Notes: generated by a model from the letters alone, not told the origin. DNA of 64,000 nt from Cranoglanis bouderius (GCA_023630585.1 CM042546.1:21674810-21738809), one strand, 5' to 3'; shown: positions 33,953 to 46,756, counted from the first letter of the stretch. Program-made: numbers and translations.

Positions 33953-36250
33953 CAATTCAATTCAATTCAGTTTGATTTGTATAGCGCTTTTAACAATAGA
34001 CATCGTCACAAAGCAGCTTTACAGAGATACATAAATTTCGGATCTAAATTTTAAATGTATGAATTTATCCCCAATGAGCAAGCCAGAGCCGACAGTGGTG
34101 AGGAAAAACTCCCTGAGACGATATGAGGAAGAAACCTTGAGAGGAACCAGACTCAAAAGGGAAACCATCCTCATCTGGGTGACACTGGATAGTGTAATTA
34201 TAAGTGAATCCCTTCTATAACTGTATGCTACATGATATAAAGTGCAACTGTGTAGTCAGGAAATTCATCACAGTCTCAACATGAAGTCTAGTCATGAACT
34301 GTCCACCGATGGAGACCCGAGCGCAAAGTCTGTTTGTGAATTGTTTGTGGAGGCTATCGATATGGGCCCATCCTCAGCAACAGTGAGCGACCCCCAGCGA
34401 CGAGAACCCCAGAAGTAGGGCACCAGGACGGACCAGGCCGGCTCAGAGAGCAGAACGGGTCAGGCCCATTGCCACCCCAGGAGCAACATGCGTAGAACTT
34501 GTGTTGTGACGATTTGACATAGGCAAAATCATCCAAAAACTTCGCAGGCGTTGGCATCATCTGGAATCTTCTTAGAGGCTGGTTCTGAACTGGAGCTGGC
34601 AAGTTCACTGATTACCTCAGGATGGGCATCCCGAGGTAGGAATAGGAAACAGATGGAAAAGGATTAGCGTGGCTGCTGTTCATTGTATGTCAGGTAAAAA
34701 TGACCATGTGCATTTGTTATCATTTTATCAGCGATGACAGAAGTACAAGGTCATGAGATGCGATTAGGTGAATGCTAGGCCAAAGAAATGTGTCTTTAAT
34801 CTGGATTTAAACTGAGAGAGTGTGTCTGAACCCCGAACATTATCAGGAAGGCTATTCCAGAGTTTAGGAGCTAAATGTGAAAAAGCTCTACCCCCTTTAG
34901 TAGACTTTGATATCTTCGGTATTATCAGAAATCCATAGAGCGTGATGAATTGTAACATGATAGAAGATTGGTTAAATACAAAGGGGCTTGGCCGTTTAGG
35001 GCTTTATAGGTGAGTAGCAGTATTTTATAATCGATACGGAACTTAACAGGTAACCAGTGTAGAGATGATAAAATTGGAGTAATATGTTGATATTTTCGTG
35101 ATCTGGTAAGCACTCTTGCTTTTTTATTGAGGATGCAGGACAACCACCTTGTAGTGCATTACAATAGTCCAGTCATGAACGCGTGAACTAGTTTTCCAGC
35201 ATCAGAAACAGATAGCATGTTACATAGCTTGGCAATATTTCTAAGGTGAAAGAAGGCGGTTTTTGTTACCTGGGAAATATGACTTTCAAATGACAGGTTG
35301 CTGTCTAATGTAACACCCAGGTCTTTAACTGTAGAGGATGAGGTAACCGTACATCCTTCTAAATGCAGATTGTATTCTAGGAGCTTTTGTGTACCGATTT
35401 TTGGTCAAATTAGCAATACATCTGTTTTATCAGAATTTAATAAAAGAAAATCAAAGGTCATCCAGTCTTTAATGTCTTTCCGTTAACGTGGAAAATTTAG
35501 AAATTTCATCTGGTCTTGTGGAAATATATAGTTGAGTATCATCAGCATAACAGTGGAAATGTACGTGTTTTCTGATAATATTTCCAAGGGGCAGCATGTA
35601 TAAAGAAAACAGCAGGGGGCCTAATACCGTTCCTTGAGGCACACCATACTTTACTGCCGTTATGTCAGAAAGTTCATCATTTAAACAAACAAAATGGTAG
35701 CGGTCAGACAGGTAGGATTTAAACCATTTCAATGCCTGTCCCTGAATACCAATGTAGTTTTGCAATCTAGCTAAGAGTATGTCATGATCTATAGTTTCGA
35801 ATGCAGCACTAAGATCAAGTAAAACAAGCAGTGAAATGCAGCCTTGGTCAGATACTAGAAGCAAGCAACTCTTTCATTAGATTAGTGGGTATGGGATCTA
35901 GTATACATGCGGTTGATTTTGATGTGTTGATGAGTTTAATAAGCTCTTCCTGTCCAATAGCGGTAAAGGACTGCAGGTGTTCTTGGGAGATGATATTTGA
36001 GGCTAAAACCTGTGATGCTGCTGTCGGTTGTATATTTCCAATTTTATTCCTGATGCTTTCAATTTTCTTAATGAAGAAATCCATGAAGTCATTACTACTA
36101 AACTGTGTTGGAATATTCAGCTTGGACGACGTCTTATTATTTGTTAATCTAGATATTGTATTGAATAAAAACCTGTTTACTTTCAATGAATTTACGTAGA
36201 TACTCTGCCCTAGCAGCTTTTAGACCCTGTCTATAGCGATACATACTGTC
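33953..36250 (-). mobile_element. L2-type LINE, minus strand, internally deleted
   Basis: The 3' end on the minus strand finishes in TTGAA repeats and matches the 3' UTR of the LINE at 8110-12549 (for example CTGGTTCCTCTCAAGGTTTC). The coding part shows LDLSAAFETIDHDILLARLQ, GVPQGTVLGPLLFSLYMLPL, HCYADDTQLY, SSLHWLPVKFRIDYKIL and a C-terminal LWNSLPDNVRG. The segment between the ILDPIPTNLMKELL block and SDQG is missing, so the first RT blocks are deleted. The 5' end is truncated near 36250. Confidence 0.82.
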
Positions 36251-36259
36251 CTTCTACGC

Positions 36260-37680
36260 AATTTGAAAACCGTAAAACCGAAAAATCGGCAACGCATGGA
36301 ACAGTGGGTTACGTTACACATTTTGAACACCCCTTGCGTCTTTGTGCACTTTGGCTTCAGTAGAGTATGTAACAGTGTGTGTCTATGGTAGCCGATGCGC
36401 TGCAGTGGCTGAGCTGTGTTACTGGAAGATTAAGCATTTGCCCCATTTAGTCGCCATTTTGTAGTTTTCAGCTCACGGTGCCTTTTATGGAGTTTTGTGG
36501 GTGTCGTGACCATGCTTAATTATAAGCATAATTTAGGGCTGATTGGAATTCATTGATATACACAGGTGAGTACAAAGAAAATTCTAGACATTTTGGCAAT
36601 CTTGCAGGAATTTTTAGTTTGTCTCGTTAGACCAGATGCAATATCAGACATGTCAACATTGCTAACATGAAAATCCAAGCATGCAGAAATGATAAACACC
36701 TAAAAATTTTTGCCCCAAATCAATGGATGAGACAAATTAAATTCCGAGATAATGTCTACTGGAAGAGAAAGTAGCTGCTAACGGAAACAAGTATGTCTTT
36801 AACATCCTGCGTCCCTTCCCCTTCAGAGAATCATCTTTCTGCCCATTTGTGTTCCGTCTCTCCGCTGCTTTAGAAGTTTTATCACTGTAGTTTAAAGCAT
36901 AGTTTTGTCTTTGTAACAAGAGGTCAAACATCCTAAAAAATACTATGGCTAACAGACCCAAAATTAAGACCTCATGTGACATCATTTCTCAGTTGAATAA
37001 TATTAGTTAGCTCAGCTATGGATTATACTGTCTTATCTCTAACAAGCAGATACGTGTTAATCAGCGCAGGATGTTGCGCAGGATGTCGCTGTCCTTTTCA
37101 TGCAGCTCATTTCCATCAGAAACCACATTGTGTGATTCATTTAAAAGACGAAAATGAAAAGAAAAAAAAAAGCTCATACTCGGATTGCAGCAAGCAAGGA
37201 TAAAGGACATGTTAGAGACAAGCTGATTAATGTTACGATTGTGCATTTTTTGTATTTTTTTCTAAAATAAACCTGAAAAACCTTCAGCATAGAGAACTTC
37301 TGTTTAATCCTTAGATTATTTCCTTAATTATCTTAGAATTCCTTAATTTATATTTTATTTATACGATCTACACATTCACCAATGTGATGTTAAAGAAAGA
37401 GAAATCTGCGAGAATTCTGTTCAAACTAGTAGACATTTGTGGATTTTATTTATTTATTTTTATGATGAATACTTAAAGAAAGATAAATGGTAGACTACAT
37501 TATTTTTTAATTTTTTTTGTTGTTGCATTTTTCCCCAGAAGAATGTGATTATTACCGTGTACCCAATAAAATTATATTTCTCTACAATAAATCGCTCTTA
37601 TTAATAGCTCTACAATCAATCCTACAACCATGTGATTCTCCTTATTTCTTCTTTCCCATCCCTGCACACTGACATTCCCA
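36260..37680. other. Unique sequence, no recognised feature
   Basis: AT-rich unique sequence between the minus-strand L2 and the GA microsatellite. I see no repeat ends, no RNA gene and no ORF worth calling. Confidence 0.4.
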
Positions 37681-37852
37681 CCTTTTCCCAGTAGTGGGCA
37701 CTGGTGGTGCACGGCAACACGACGGAAGAGAGCGGCGCGTGGGAAGACGCCACGTGCCCGATACAGATGACCTTGATAAGGCCGAGTCTGAAACAGAAGC
37801 AGGCTGCAGGAGCCTGAGAGAGCAATGCGGCAACCGTACAAGCTATCGATTC

Positions 37853-37854
<2 letters not shown>

Positions 37855-37906
<52 letters not shown>
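37855..37906 (+). repeat. (GA)n microsatellite
   Basis: About 25 GA units, followed by a short TTGTTGTTG run. Confidence 0.92.
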
Positions 37907-37910
<4 letters not shown>

Positions 37911-38059
37911 TGTTGTAGTCATTGCACTACCACACCCCAAGACTGCATTTGTTAGACTGTGCTTGTGACATGTTCCTGTGTGTCCTGTACATCACATTAC
38001 TTTCAGATTATCTCTTTCTCTCTATTTACATATACTGTGTGTACAGACGGTTCAGAAGC

Positions 38060-40015
38060 CCTGACTTTTTTGAAGTGATGTTATTTTTGACTTAGTAACT
38101 TATTATTTCAGTATATTATCTTGCTGTTTTGACTTAACTCATTTACTACGTTGAAATAATGAGTTACTAAGTCATTAATAATGATGTATTAGTCAAAACA
38201 GTTGGATATCTTATAATAACGGGTTACTAAGTCATTAATAACAAGTTACTAAGTCAATAATGAGTTACTAATTCAGTATTAACGAGTTACTAAGTCAACA
38301 ATGAGTTACTAAATCATTAATAATGAGTTACTAAGTCAATAATAATGAGTTACTAAGTCAATAATGAGTTATTAAGTCATTAATAATGAGTTACTAAGTC
38401 ATTAATAATGGGTTACTAAGTCATTAATAATGAGTTACTAAGTCATTAATAATGAATTACTAAGTCAATAATGAGTTACTAAGTCATTAATAATGAATTA
38501 CTAAGTCAATAAGGAGTTATTAAGTCATTAATAATGAGTTACTAAGTCATTAATAATGGGTTACTAAGTCATTAATAATGAGTTCCTAAGTCAATAATAA
38601 TGAGTTACTAAGTCAATAATGAGTTATTAAGTCATTAATAATGAGTTACTAAGTCATTAATAATGAGTTACTAAGTCATTAATAATGAATTACTAAGTCA
38701 ATAATGAGTTACTAAGTCATTAATAATGAGTTACTAAGTCATTAATAATGAATTACTAAGTCAATAAGGAGTTATTAAGTCATTAATAATGAGTTACTAA
38801 GTCATTAATAATGGGTTACTAAGTCATTAATAATGAGTTCCTAAGTCATTAATAATGAGTTACTAAGTCAATAATGAGTTACTAAGTCATTAATAATGAG
38901 TTACTAAGTCAATAAGGAGTTATTAAGCCATTAATAATGAGTTATTAAGTCATTAATAATGAGTTACTAAGTCAATAAGGAGTTATTAAGCCATTAATAA
39001 TGAGTTATTAAGTCATTAATAATGAGTTACTAAGTCAATAAGGAGTTATTAAGCCATTAATAATGAGTTACTAAGTCATTAATAATGAATTACTAAGTCA
39101 ATAATGAGTTACTAAGTCATTAATAATGAATTACTAAGTCAATAAGGAGTTATTAAGTCATTAATAATGAGTTACTAAGTCATTAATAATGGGTTACTAA
39201 GTCATTAATAATGAGTTACTAAGTCATTAATAATGAGTTACTAAGTCAATAAGGAGTTATTAAGCCATTAATAATGAGTTATTAAGTCATTAATAATGAG
39301 TTAGTAAGTCATTATTAATGAGTTACTAAGTCAATAATGAGTTACTAAGTCATTAATAATGAGTTACTAAGTCAATAAGGAGTTATTAAGTCATTAATAA
39401 TGAGTTACTAAGTCAATAAGGAGTTACTAAGTCATTAATAATGAGTTACTAAGTCATTAATAATGAGTTATTAAGTCATTAATAATGAGTTACTAAGTCA
39501 TTAATAATGAGTTATTAAGTCATTAATAACGAGTTACTAAGTCATTAATAAGGAGTTACTAAGTCAATAAGGAGTTATTAAGTCATTAATAATGAGTTAC
39601 TAAGTCAATAATGAGTTACTAAGTCATTAATAATGAGTTACTAAGTCATTAATAATGAGTTATTAAGTCATTAATAACGAGTTTCTAAGTCATTAATTAT
39701 GAGTTACTAAGTCAATAAGGAGTTATTAAGTCATTAATAATGAGTTACTAAGTCAATTTATATTTATATATACTAAGTCATATTTATGGGATACTATCTT
39801 ATAATGAGTTAGTAAGTAATTAATAACGAGTTACTAAGTCATAGTAATGAATTATTGAGTCAAAATATCATGGTAATATTTTGAAATAATGAGTTAGTCA
39901 AAATAACAAGATTCTAAAGTAAAAAAACTATTTACTAAGTTAAAATAAGTTAGGAAGTTGAAACAATGAGTAAGTCAAGATAACGAGTTACTCCAAAATA
40001 ACAAAATGTTAAGTC
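38060..40015 (+). repeat. AT-rich 22/19-bp satellite array
   Basis: About 90 tandem copies of two interleaved unit lengths, 22 and 19 bp, both containing GAGTTACTAAGTC. Units with GAGTTATTAAGTC and GGGTTACTAAGTC occur in regular blocks. Edges (38060-38200 and 39750-40015) are more diverged than the centre. Both strands are stop-rich, so it has no coding role. Confidence 0.93.
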
Positions 40016-40209
40016 AAAACAATGAGATGCAAAAATCAAAATTACAACATAGCACTTAAAAAAAGCTCCAGCTTCAACATTCAAAGAAGGTTTTTTACTC
40101 TAAACTGCTAGTAGTGAAAATAATTCACCAGTGCAATAAATGCGCAAAATAATAAATCTGTGTATCACATGGCACTATTTAATGATGATTCTTAAACTGC
40201 ACTCGTGAT

Positions 40210-41165
40210 CAGGGCCGGTCCGTGGCATAGGCAGATTAGGCAATTGCTATGGGCGCCGTCCATCCATAGGAGGCACCCAAATGAGTGAGTTACCTGATTG
40301 TAGGGGATGGCCGAGTTCAGTTATCTGAAGTGACACTGTCACTAAACAGGAGAAATTAGCATCAGTAGCCTTCTTCAAACATGTCAAAAAGACCAAAGCC
40401 CTCTGGTGCCCAGGGAAGAAAAAGAAGAAGAGAAGAGGAACAAAAACGGGATAAGAACAGAGGTAATGTGATATAATTGTTCATCTAATTGCATAGTAGT
40501 TACCGTTGGATCAGTGTTACTACTAGCTAGCTTACTTTGGACGATACTAGTAACATTTGCCAATTTAAATAGCTAGCTAGAGTTAATGTCAGTTCCTTTT
40601 ACCTTAAATTCATTACGCTTACCGAGGATGTGTGTGTGTGTGAACAGTGAGCCTGCCATTAGGGAATGTTGGAAAGACTATTCAGGTGTTGTTTGGGGAA
40701 TAATTTAACCTATAACATGAATAATTTAGAGAAATATACTTTTTTTGCACGAACCATCCACTGTCTGCCTCAAGAAACCAGCCACAGGCCTACATTTTAT
40801 TGACATCCTCGCTAGTTAGCCCGTGTTAGCCCTGCTTATAAAAATAATTAACATGCTTTTCCTTTTTTTTCCTTTTCCATCCCCTTTTGTAATTAATAGT
40901 TGTACGCCTTTGCATTTTCATTATCGATTAGTCTTCAATGCATTACAGCAAACAGCATGCTAGAGAAGTGCTTATTGAATACGCTTTGTGCATGAATGCT
41001 AGGTGTAATTACTCTTGTTAAATTACTTTATTTTTGTTTCTTAAATAAAGAAAATCTCTAAGACATCAAATAGAATGCAGTTTCCGTGACAGCGTATGAA
41101 CACAGTGATGGGTGGTGGAACTGGCTGCGATGCCTAGGGCACCAAATTGGTCAGGGCCGGCCCCG
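40210..41165 (+). mobile_element. Non-autonomous hAT element
   Basis: An 8-bp target duplication CTCGTGAT flanks it (40202-40209 and 41166-41173). The ends are inverted: CAGGGCCGGTCC on the left against CGGGGCCGGCCC read from the right. The 8-bp duplication and CAGGG-type ends are hAT hallmarks. At 956 bp it is far shorter than an autonomous hAT and keeps only the first coding exon. Confidence 0.88.
40381..40462 (+). pseudogene. Retained first exon of a hAT transposase
   Basis: The ATG at 40381 opens MSKRPKPSGAQGRKRRREEE, and the exon ends in a GTAATG donor after 82 nt (phase 1). Basic N-termini with a SGAQ(G/R)RK motif occur in fish hAT transposases. No further exons are found inside the element, so this is a relic of the autonomous parent. 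Confidence 0.65.
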
Positions 41166-41636
41166 CTCGTGATATATTCCGTATAGCTTCATGTCTGATG
41201 GAGGATGCAATGTCTAAGGCAGCGTCTGGGAGATTTTAACCTCGAAAACGAGTCCGGATCTTTCTCTTTGAGTCACCATGCGGAGCTGATCTGACCCTAA
41301 ACTAGCTGAGTGGGATCGGATAGTGACGCGCAACCCGCGGCTCTGAATCCACTCCGCTACAGAGGATAACAAAAATAACTGCAAGATGAATTATTTCAGG
41401 AGTGGGATTAAAAACACTCGCACACACACACCTCTATACTTCATGCAAAGTGATAATTAAGTAATTATCAAAGGGGGGGGAAAGTGTGGAGTTACCTGTA
41501 GAATTGGCTTCATCTAGAGTAAAATATTGTCAGTCTTACAATTAAGTAGCAATTTAGCTGCCTTCTTCCTCATTGTTTTTTCCAACCAGCCTGTGAATGT
41601 AAATTAATAAAACAACACCTTGTACTTTTTATCCAT

Positions 41637-41746
41637 TTATAGTTACATTTAATGTCCTTGAGATAAGTTAGTTCCTGTTCTCACTCACGATATAGCAGCT
41701 ATAAACACTCGTTCCCTCACCAGCCTCTCTTTTTTCTCTCTCTTGA

Positions 41747-41807
<61 letters not shown>

Positions 41808-41980
41808 TCCTCTGTCCTGAAGATGTCAGAAAACTTCACTACAGCTTGACCTCTGACACTGGAGACTCCTTTCATAAACATCACTGCATGTTGCTATAGA
41901 AACAATAATGTAATGCAACTGAAAATGAATCAACATCTTCTGACCAATCAGAACCCATAATTCAATAGAACTGTAGGATG
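41637..41980 (+). repeat. Unclassified interspersed repeat family, copy 2
   Basis: The left part ATCCATTTATAGTTACATTT with AAGTTAGTTCCTG and the right part CTTCTGACCAATCAGAA match the copy at 15179-16145 in the same order. An (AAT)n microsatellite lies in the middle. Confidence 0.5.
41750..41806 (+). repeat. (AAT)n microsatellite
   Basis: About 18 units, inside the interspersed repeat copy 2. Confidence 0.92.
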
Positions 41981-42504
41981 TCTGTTAATACAGATGTCAA
42001 GGAAAGCTAGACTTTTCATGCTACATCTTTTTTCATTGCGAACGTCACTTCAGCGTTAGGATTTGCCACACAGCTCAGTTTTATATAGTACATCTCGTAT
42101 TTACTTCTCTTCTTCCTCTGCATCGTCTCATTCGTATTCTTCGTGCAAAACGCAGGATGGCTTATGGTCCAGTTCTCTGCTTACAGATTAGGGCTTGAAT
42201 TGGACTGTCAATGCTAATCAACAGTCATTTGTAGTCTAGTGTTTTTCTTAATGCGCCCCATCACCTTGGTACAAAAGCAGCTGTTAGCAAAAAAACACGT
42301 GAGCCGAATTGTGATTAGCGTAGTGACTGGATGTGGGGTGGACTGACATCCGTCCCCCTGGTGGACGCGCGTCAATCAAATCGTATTATGTTTTTTTTTT
42401 TTTTTGGAAAACTAATCATGTCATCTTTACAGAATTGCGTTTGATAATGAGAATAAACATCAAATGCTGGTACAGTGACAATCGCAGGATGACAGCATGG
42501 TGCT

Positions 42505-42843
42505 AAGGCCGCGTTCACCCCATGTTGGAATTACCGTAATTACTAGATGACAACCCGGACGTTCTACTCTGAGCTAATCTTGCATTATTAACATATTAAT
42601 AATAGTCTATTATATGAATTATTACACAGGAATATTACGAGATAACTGCTTATCTCCATTTAACTGCTGACGCCGCCGCCAATTTAAGAGTTTCCGCACG
42701 ACGTTGCAGCGGTCAGGTGGTACAAGTTCTCAGAAAATTCCTAGTTTACAAGTTGTAATTACAAGTTCTACGAGGACGTGAACGCTTTTTACAAGTCGGA
42801 ATGTCATAAGTACGGTAATTACGACGTGGAGTAAACGCAGCAC
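42505..42843 (+). mobile_element. MITE-like element with imperfect terminal inverted repeats
   Basis: The left end GGCCGCGTTCACCCCATGTT and the right end, reversed, TGCTGCGTTTACTCCACGTC match over about 35 bp and both run into GTAATTACCGTA/AATTACCGTAATTA. The interior has no ORF. The target duplication is not clear. Confidence 0.6.
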
Positions 42844-42984
42844 AATTCACAATCCTCGGACTTGTGAGCCAATCAAAAACAAGAAGGCAGGGCTTTTTTA
42901 GCTGATAGTTATTAAGTAGAGGCAGTTTTTCTCCTTGCTATTTTTTTTTAACCTTGCTTGAGGAACATCTGGGGGGGAAAAACC

Positions 42985-43212
42985 CAAAATGAAGTTACTG
43001 CTACATTCTTTTTAAAATCACAAAATGATCAAATTAGGCCCAAATTTGACCCAATGGTGGCACTAGAGCATTCTCAGCACATGGCCCAAATTTGGTCAGA
43101 ATGTTCCTTAGACCCTCTCCAATCAATGTGCCAAATTTCACAACTTTTTACCAGACGGTGCTATGGGCTGCTGTAGACACCCTAGCCCGAAGACGAAGAA
43201 GACAAAGAAGAA
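42985..43212 (+). repeat. Unclassified dispersed repeat, copy 2
   Basis: It matches the end of the 12.7-14.3-kb copy (CACAACTTTTTACCAGACGG and TATGGGCTGC). It then runs into GAAGAAGAAG and the (TAA)n run at 43240-43302. Confidence 0.6.
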
Positions 43213-43238
43213 GAAGAATTCTTGGGCTACTTGGCCCC

Positions 43239-43239
<1 letters not shown>

Positions 43240-43302
<63 letters not shown>
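43240..43302 (+). repeat. (TAA)n microsatellite
   Basis: About 21 units, at the 3' edge of the dispersed repeat copy 2. Confidence 0.92.
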
Positions 43303-43303
<1 letters not shown>

Positions 43304-44456
43304 TTTAAAATAAAAAAACACTTGTAATAACCACATTTGTACCCAAGTGTGACTCTCTAGTGAGTAATTAAAGGTTCTAATTTTATGCTCATGCCACTTT
43401 TCTGTTTTGTGTTTTGCCATAATTTTGACGCAACATTAGACACTCATATTTTTTTTTTTAAAAAAGACCCCCAAAAAACGTATTGTATATGCCTGGAGTA
43501 CCACAATCCCCTGACTGACAAACTGAAAAAGCTGGAAAATGAGAACATTATGGAAATAGCGTTAAGCATCTCATCATCCTGTGACAGCTAGACACGCTGT
43601 GGCTATAAACACCTTGTGCTAAAAAGAAAAAAGAAAAAAAAAAAATTGTGGGTGTGGCCTTGAGAATTATTCGAATCCTTCTGTCCTTTGAGATGAGCGG
43701 ATTAACAAGCTGCTGCTAAATAATTCTCACAAACATCACATGTGACTTGATTCTAAAGGACTCATCGTAATTGACGGATTATTAGCATCTTATTAGCATT
43801 AGTAGCTTGCGTTCAGTTTTTTGCGGCTTATAATGTAGCTTTATATAGACTTAGACTCAACGTTTTTAATTGTTTTACTATTTAAAAAAAAACAATTACA
43901 CATCCACAATGTTGTTCATTTGTCATTAAAAGTCATGCGACCTTAGTGCAAGGCTATGTTTGCCTCAAAACCAAAAGCTAATACTGATTTTCTCGTTGTT
44001 TGTGTTTTCAAAACTCATATGCAGAGTAATAAAGGTCAAGTGACACATTTTGTCACTTTGCATCATGCTAATAAGCAGTTTTGCTAAAAAAAGAAAAAAA
44101 AAAAAGGTAAATAACTGAGAGTTTGATTTTCTGTTATTAAAGTTAACACATCTATATTTTTTAAATGTTTATTTTATGGAAATTAGCTTTTTTTTATCAC
44201 GTGCTAGCAATGTTCGCCTCGTGTTCACTTCCAAACATCACATTATTAGCAATTGCTATGATGCTAACATGCTATAACATGCAGTGCACTAAAGCTCTTC
44301 TTCTTCTGGCATTAAAGGTCATGTGACCATTTCTGTCAGAATGCCTGAAACGATTTGTGAGAAATATCAGTGATTAGCTTTATTATTATTTTTTTTAGCA
44401 TATGCTAGCGATGTCTACATCACAGAATCCATAAAACAGTAAAGAACCAATACTTG

Positions 44457-45235
44457 TGTTAGAGTCTCCCTCTCGCTACGATGCTAGCAGAGGCTAGCGA
44501 GTAGCGCACTTCCGCATTCCACTCGTCCTAGTAGCGCGAGAGTTATTCATAAAAACCTCTGGACTGTGCATTCATGAACTCCCGTTTTGTTTACTTTGCC
44601 ATGTGCTCGTTTGTTTTTGGTTTACGTCATGTATCTGCCTCTGCTTCCTTATTGGTCCGTTTGTTTTGGTTCACGTCATGTTTCCTCCCGTGTTCTTTCA
44701 TTGGTTTTCTGTTTATTGCTTTATTATTGGTTCCAGGTGTTTTGTGTTTTGTCTCGTTTGTTTTTGATTACCCTCGTGTATTTAAACCCCTTTTTGTGTC
44801 CGCTTCCTCGCGGAGTATTAAAGGCGACTAAAGATGAGTGTATATGAATATAAATGAATACGAGTGAATATCGCTGAGTAAAGATAAGAAATTGTCTGGA
44901 CTTTGGATTATTGCCTTGTGATGTCTTGGATATTTACCTTGCCATTTTTGGGGCTTACCGCCATGTCAGTTTGTGGATTATTACCCTGTGACTTTTGGAT
45001 TATCTCCTTGTCATTTTGGATCTGCTGCCGTGTCATTTTTGTGGATCATTGCCTCGTTTATTTGTGGATTTATGTCTGAACACTCGTTTGATTTTTGTTT
45101 GACAGTTTGGTATATTTTCCTTAACCTTTGAGTGTTCCTTTATTTTTGAATGTTCTGTTACTTTTGGATGTTCCTAATAAACTGACTATTTCCCCTGCGA
45201 GTGCATCGTGCCTCCCTCCTTGTGGTACCGTAACA
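44457..45235 (+). mobile_element. Solo LTR, plus orientation
   Basis: The 779-bp segment begins TGTTAGAG and ends CCGTAACA, the TG...CA ends of an LTR. A 5-bp target duplication ACTTG flanks it (44452-44456 and 45236-45240). Inside are a TATTTAAA box near 44779 and an AATAAA near 45176, spaced as expected for an LTR promoter and polyadenylation signal. No gag or pol lies beside it, so the internal region was lost by LTR recombination. Confidence 0.88.
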
Positions 45236-45240
45236 ACTTG

Positions 45241-46740
45241 AAACATGTACATGCCATGCTAACAACATTATTTTGATATTTATGAGACAATTCCAAATTA
45301 TTTAACATCATTGCAATTTACATATTATTAGCACTTTAGAGGACACTTTAGGATTATTAGCCTGTGCTAGCAATGTTTGCCTCATAGCCGTCGCGCAATA
45401 ATAAGGGAAAATGTAAACATGTTGATATATTGTGATGTGAAATTCGTTTAAAGATTCCAGAAGGCAATTTGCGTCATGCTAATCGTTGGAACTTGTTCTA
45501 TGTGCTTAGCAAACACAAGCTTTTCTTGTGAGATCTTTGATCAGGATTTCATGCTAATTTGTGGAGATTTTCAGCATGTACTGGCATTGTAGTCATCACA
45601 TCATTGCAAAAGAACTAAAAGTTACTTTGATATATCTTCTGAAGCTAATTAGCTAAACACAGCTTAATATAGTGATTCACCTGTACTAGCTTCATTCTGA
45701 GATTAGATTAGCAAAGCGAGCTAACTATACTAGCTTTGTACGCCCGGTTCATCCTTACCTCCTTCCGAGCCTTCTCTTTTTATCTTCGTATCGTCTCTAA
45801 TGCACATTTATGAAAGAACCAAAGTTATAAATAATTGCAGGTAGGAACTAAAGTTAGCGGTGAGTGGGGAACTGAAGAAACGTCGCACCGCACACACATC
45901 GTTCGGATTTGTCGCTTTACTAATACGCGTATTATTGAGAAAACCTCCATTTCAAATGTTGCTCGTCACATTAAATCTCTTGCTAGTTCGAGAGGTCATG
46001 TGACTACTTCTGTGAGGATTCCTGAAGCAAATTAGTGATTAGCATGCGCTAGCAGTGTTTGCCTCACAATCCCAAACTCGTTAGCCCTCAAAGAGACTCA
46101 GGAGAACTCCCCCCGCTTTAGCTTTCCATTTCTTCTACTTTTTATCACTCCAGGTTCGGACTCTCGCAGGGCCAGAATTTAAAAAAAAAATAATAATAAT
46201 AAAAAAAATTGCAATGTGACTTTAGCAGGAAAGGAAGAGGCGAGTCGATCATTCGGTCTCCCACATGCGTCAAACCCACCGCTAAGACATTACAGCTAAT
46301 TAACTCTCCAGACGCCGAGCCGATAGTGCCTTCCAAAATTATACCAATCAGCAGGAGCAAAAAGAAATTTAAATAATCACAAAAAAAAAAAAAAAAAGAG
46401 GCCCGGTGAAATGATTTCCTTTTCAGAGAGCGTGCGAGGACGCATCCATTATTCACAAAGGTTAAAATTCTCCGAATTGGAAAAATAAAGCCTTTAAAAC
46501 ACAAAAGTTTCAATCCCCAGCAGTACAGTACGAGCATGTCATTTCTTCTCTGACCTTATTCCCGTTCCGTAAATCCAAAATAAATTTAATCAAACGTTTC
46601 TTTTCAGTTTAAAGGTGAACTTTGTATATTTAAAACTCGCACCGAGCTGAAAAGTATAACCTTTCACCAAGCCGGGGAATGGAACATCGCTTTAATTTTA
46701 ATATTAAAGTAACAGATAAATGCGTGCGGCTCTGGCGCTG
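45241..46740. other. Repeat-poor unique sequence
   Basis: No recognised genes. The first kilobase is rich in GCTAGC/TTAGCAT words. The part at 46210-46740 has a more even base composition and few repeats, and may hold conserved non-coding sequence. Confidence 0.3.
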
Positions 46741-46753
46741 TGCGAGACATGCC

Positions 46754-46756
<3 letters not shown>

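Noticed and set aside
38060..40015. CRISPR-like regular repeats
   Set aside because: There are no unique spacers. Units are contiguous, AT-rich and variable, and the context is vertebrate, so it is a satellite.
44574..44847. Two overlapping plus-strand ORFs
   Set aside because: Both lie inside the solo LTR, upstream of its TATA-like box, and have no recognisable domain.
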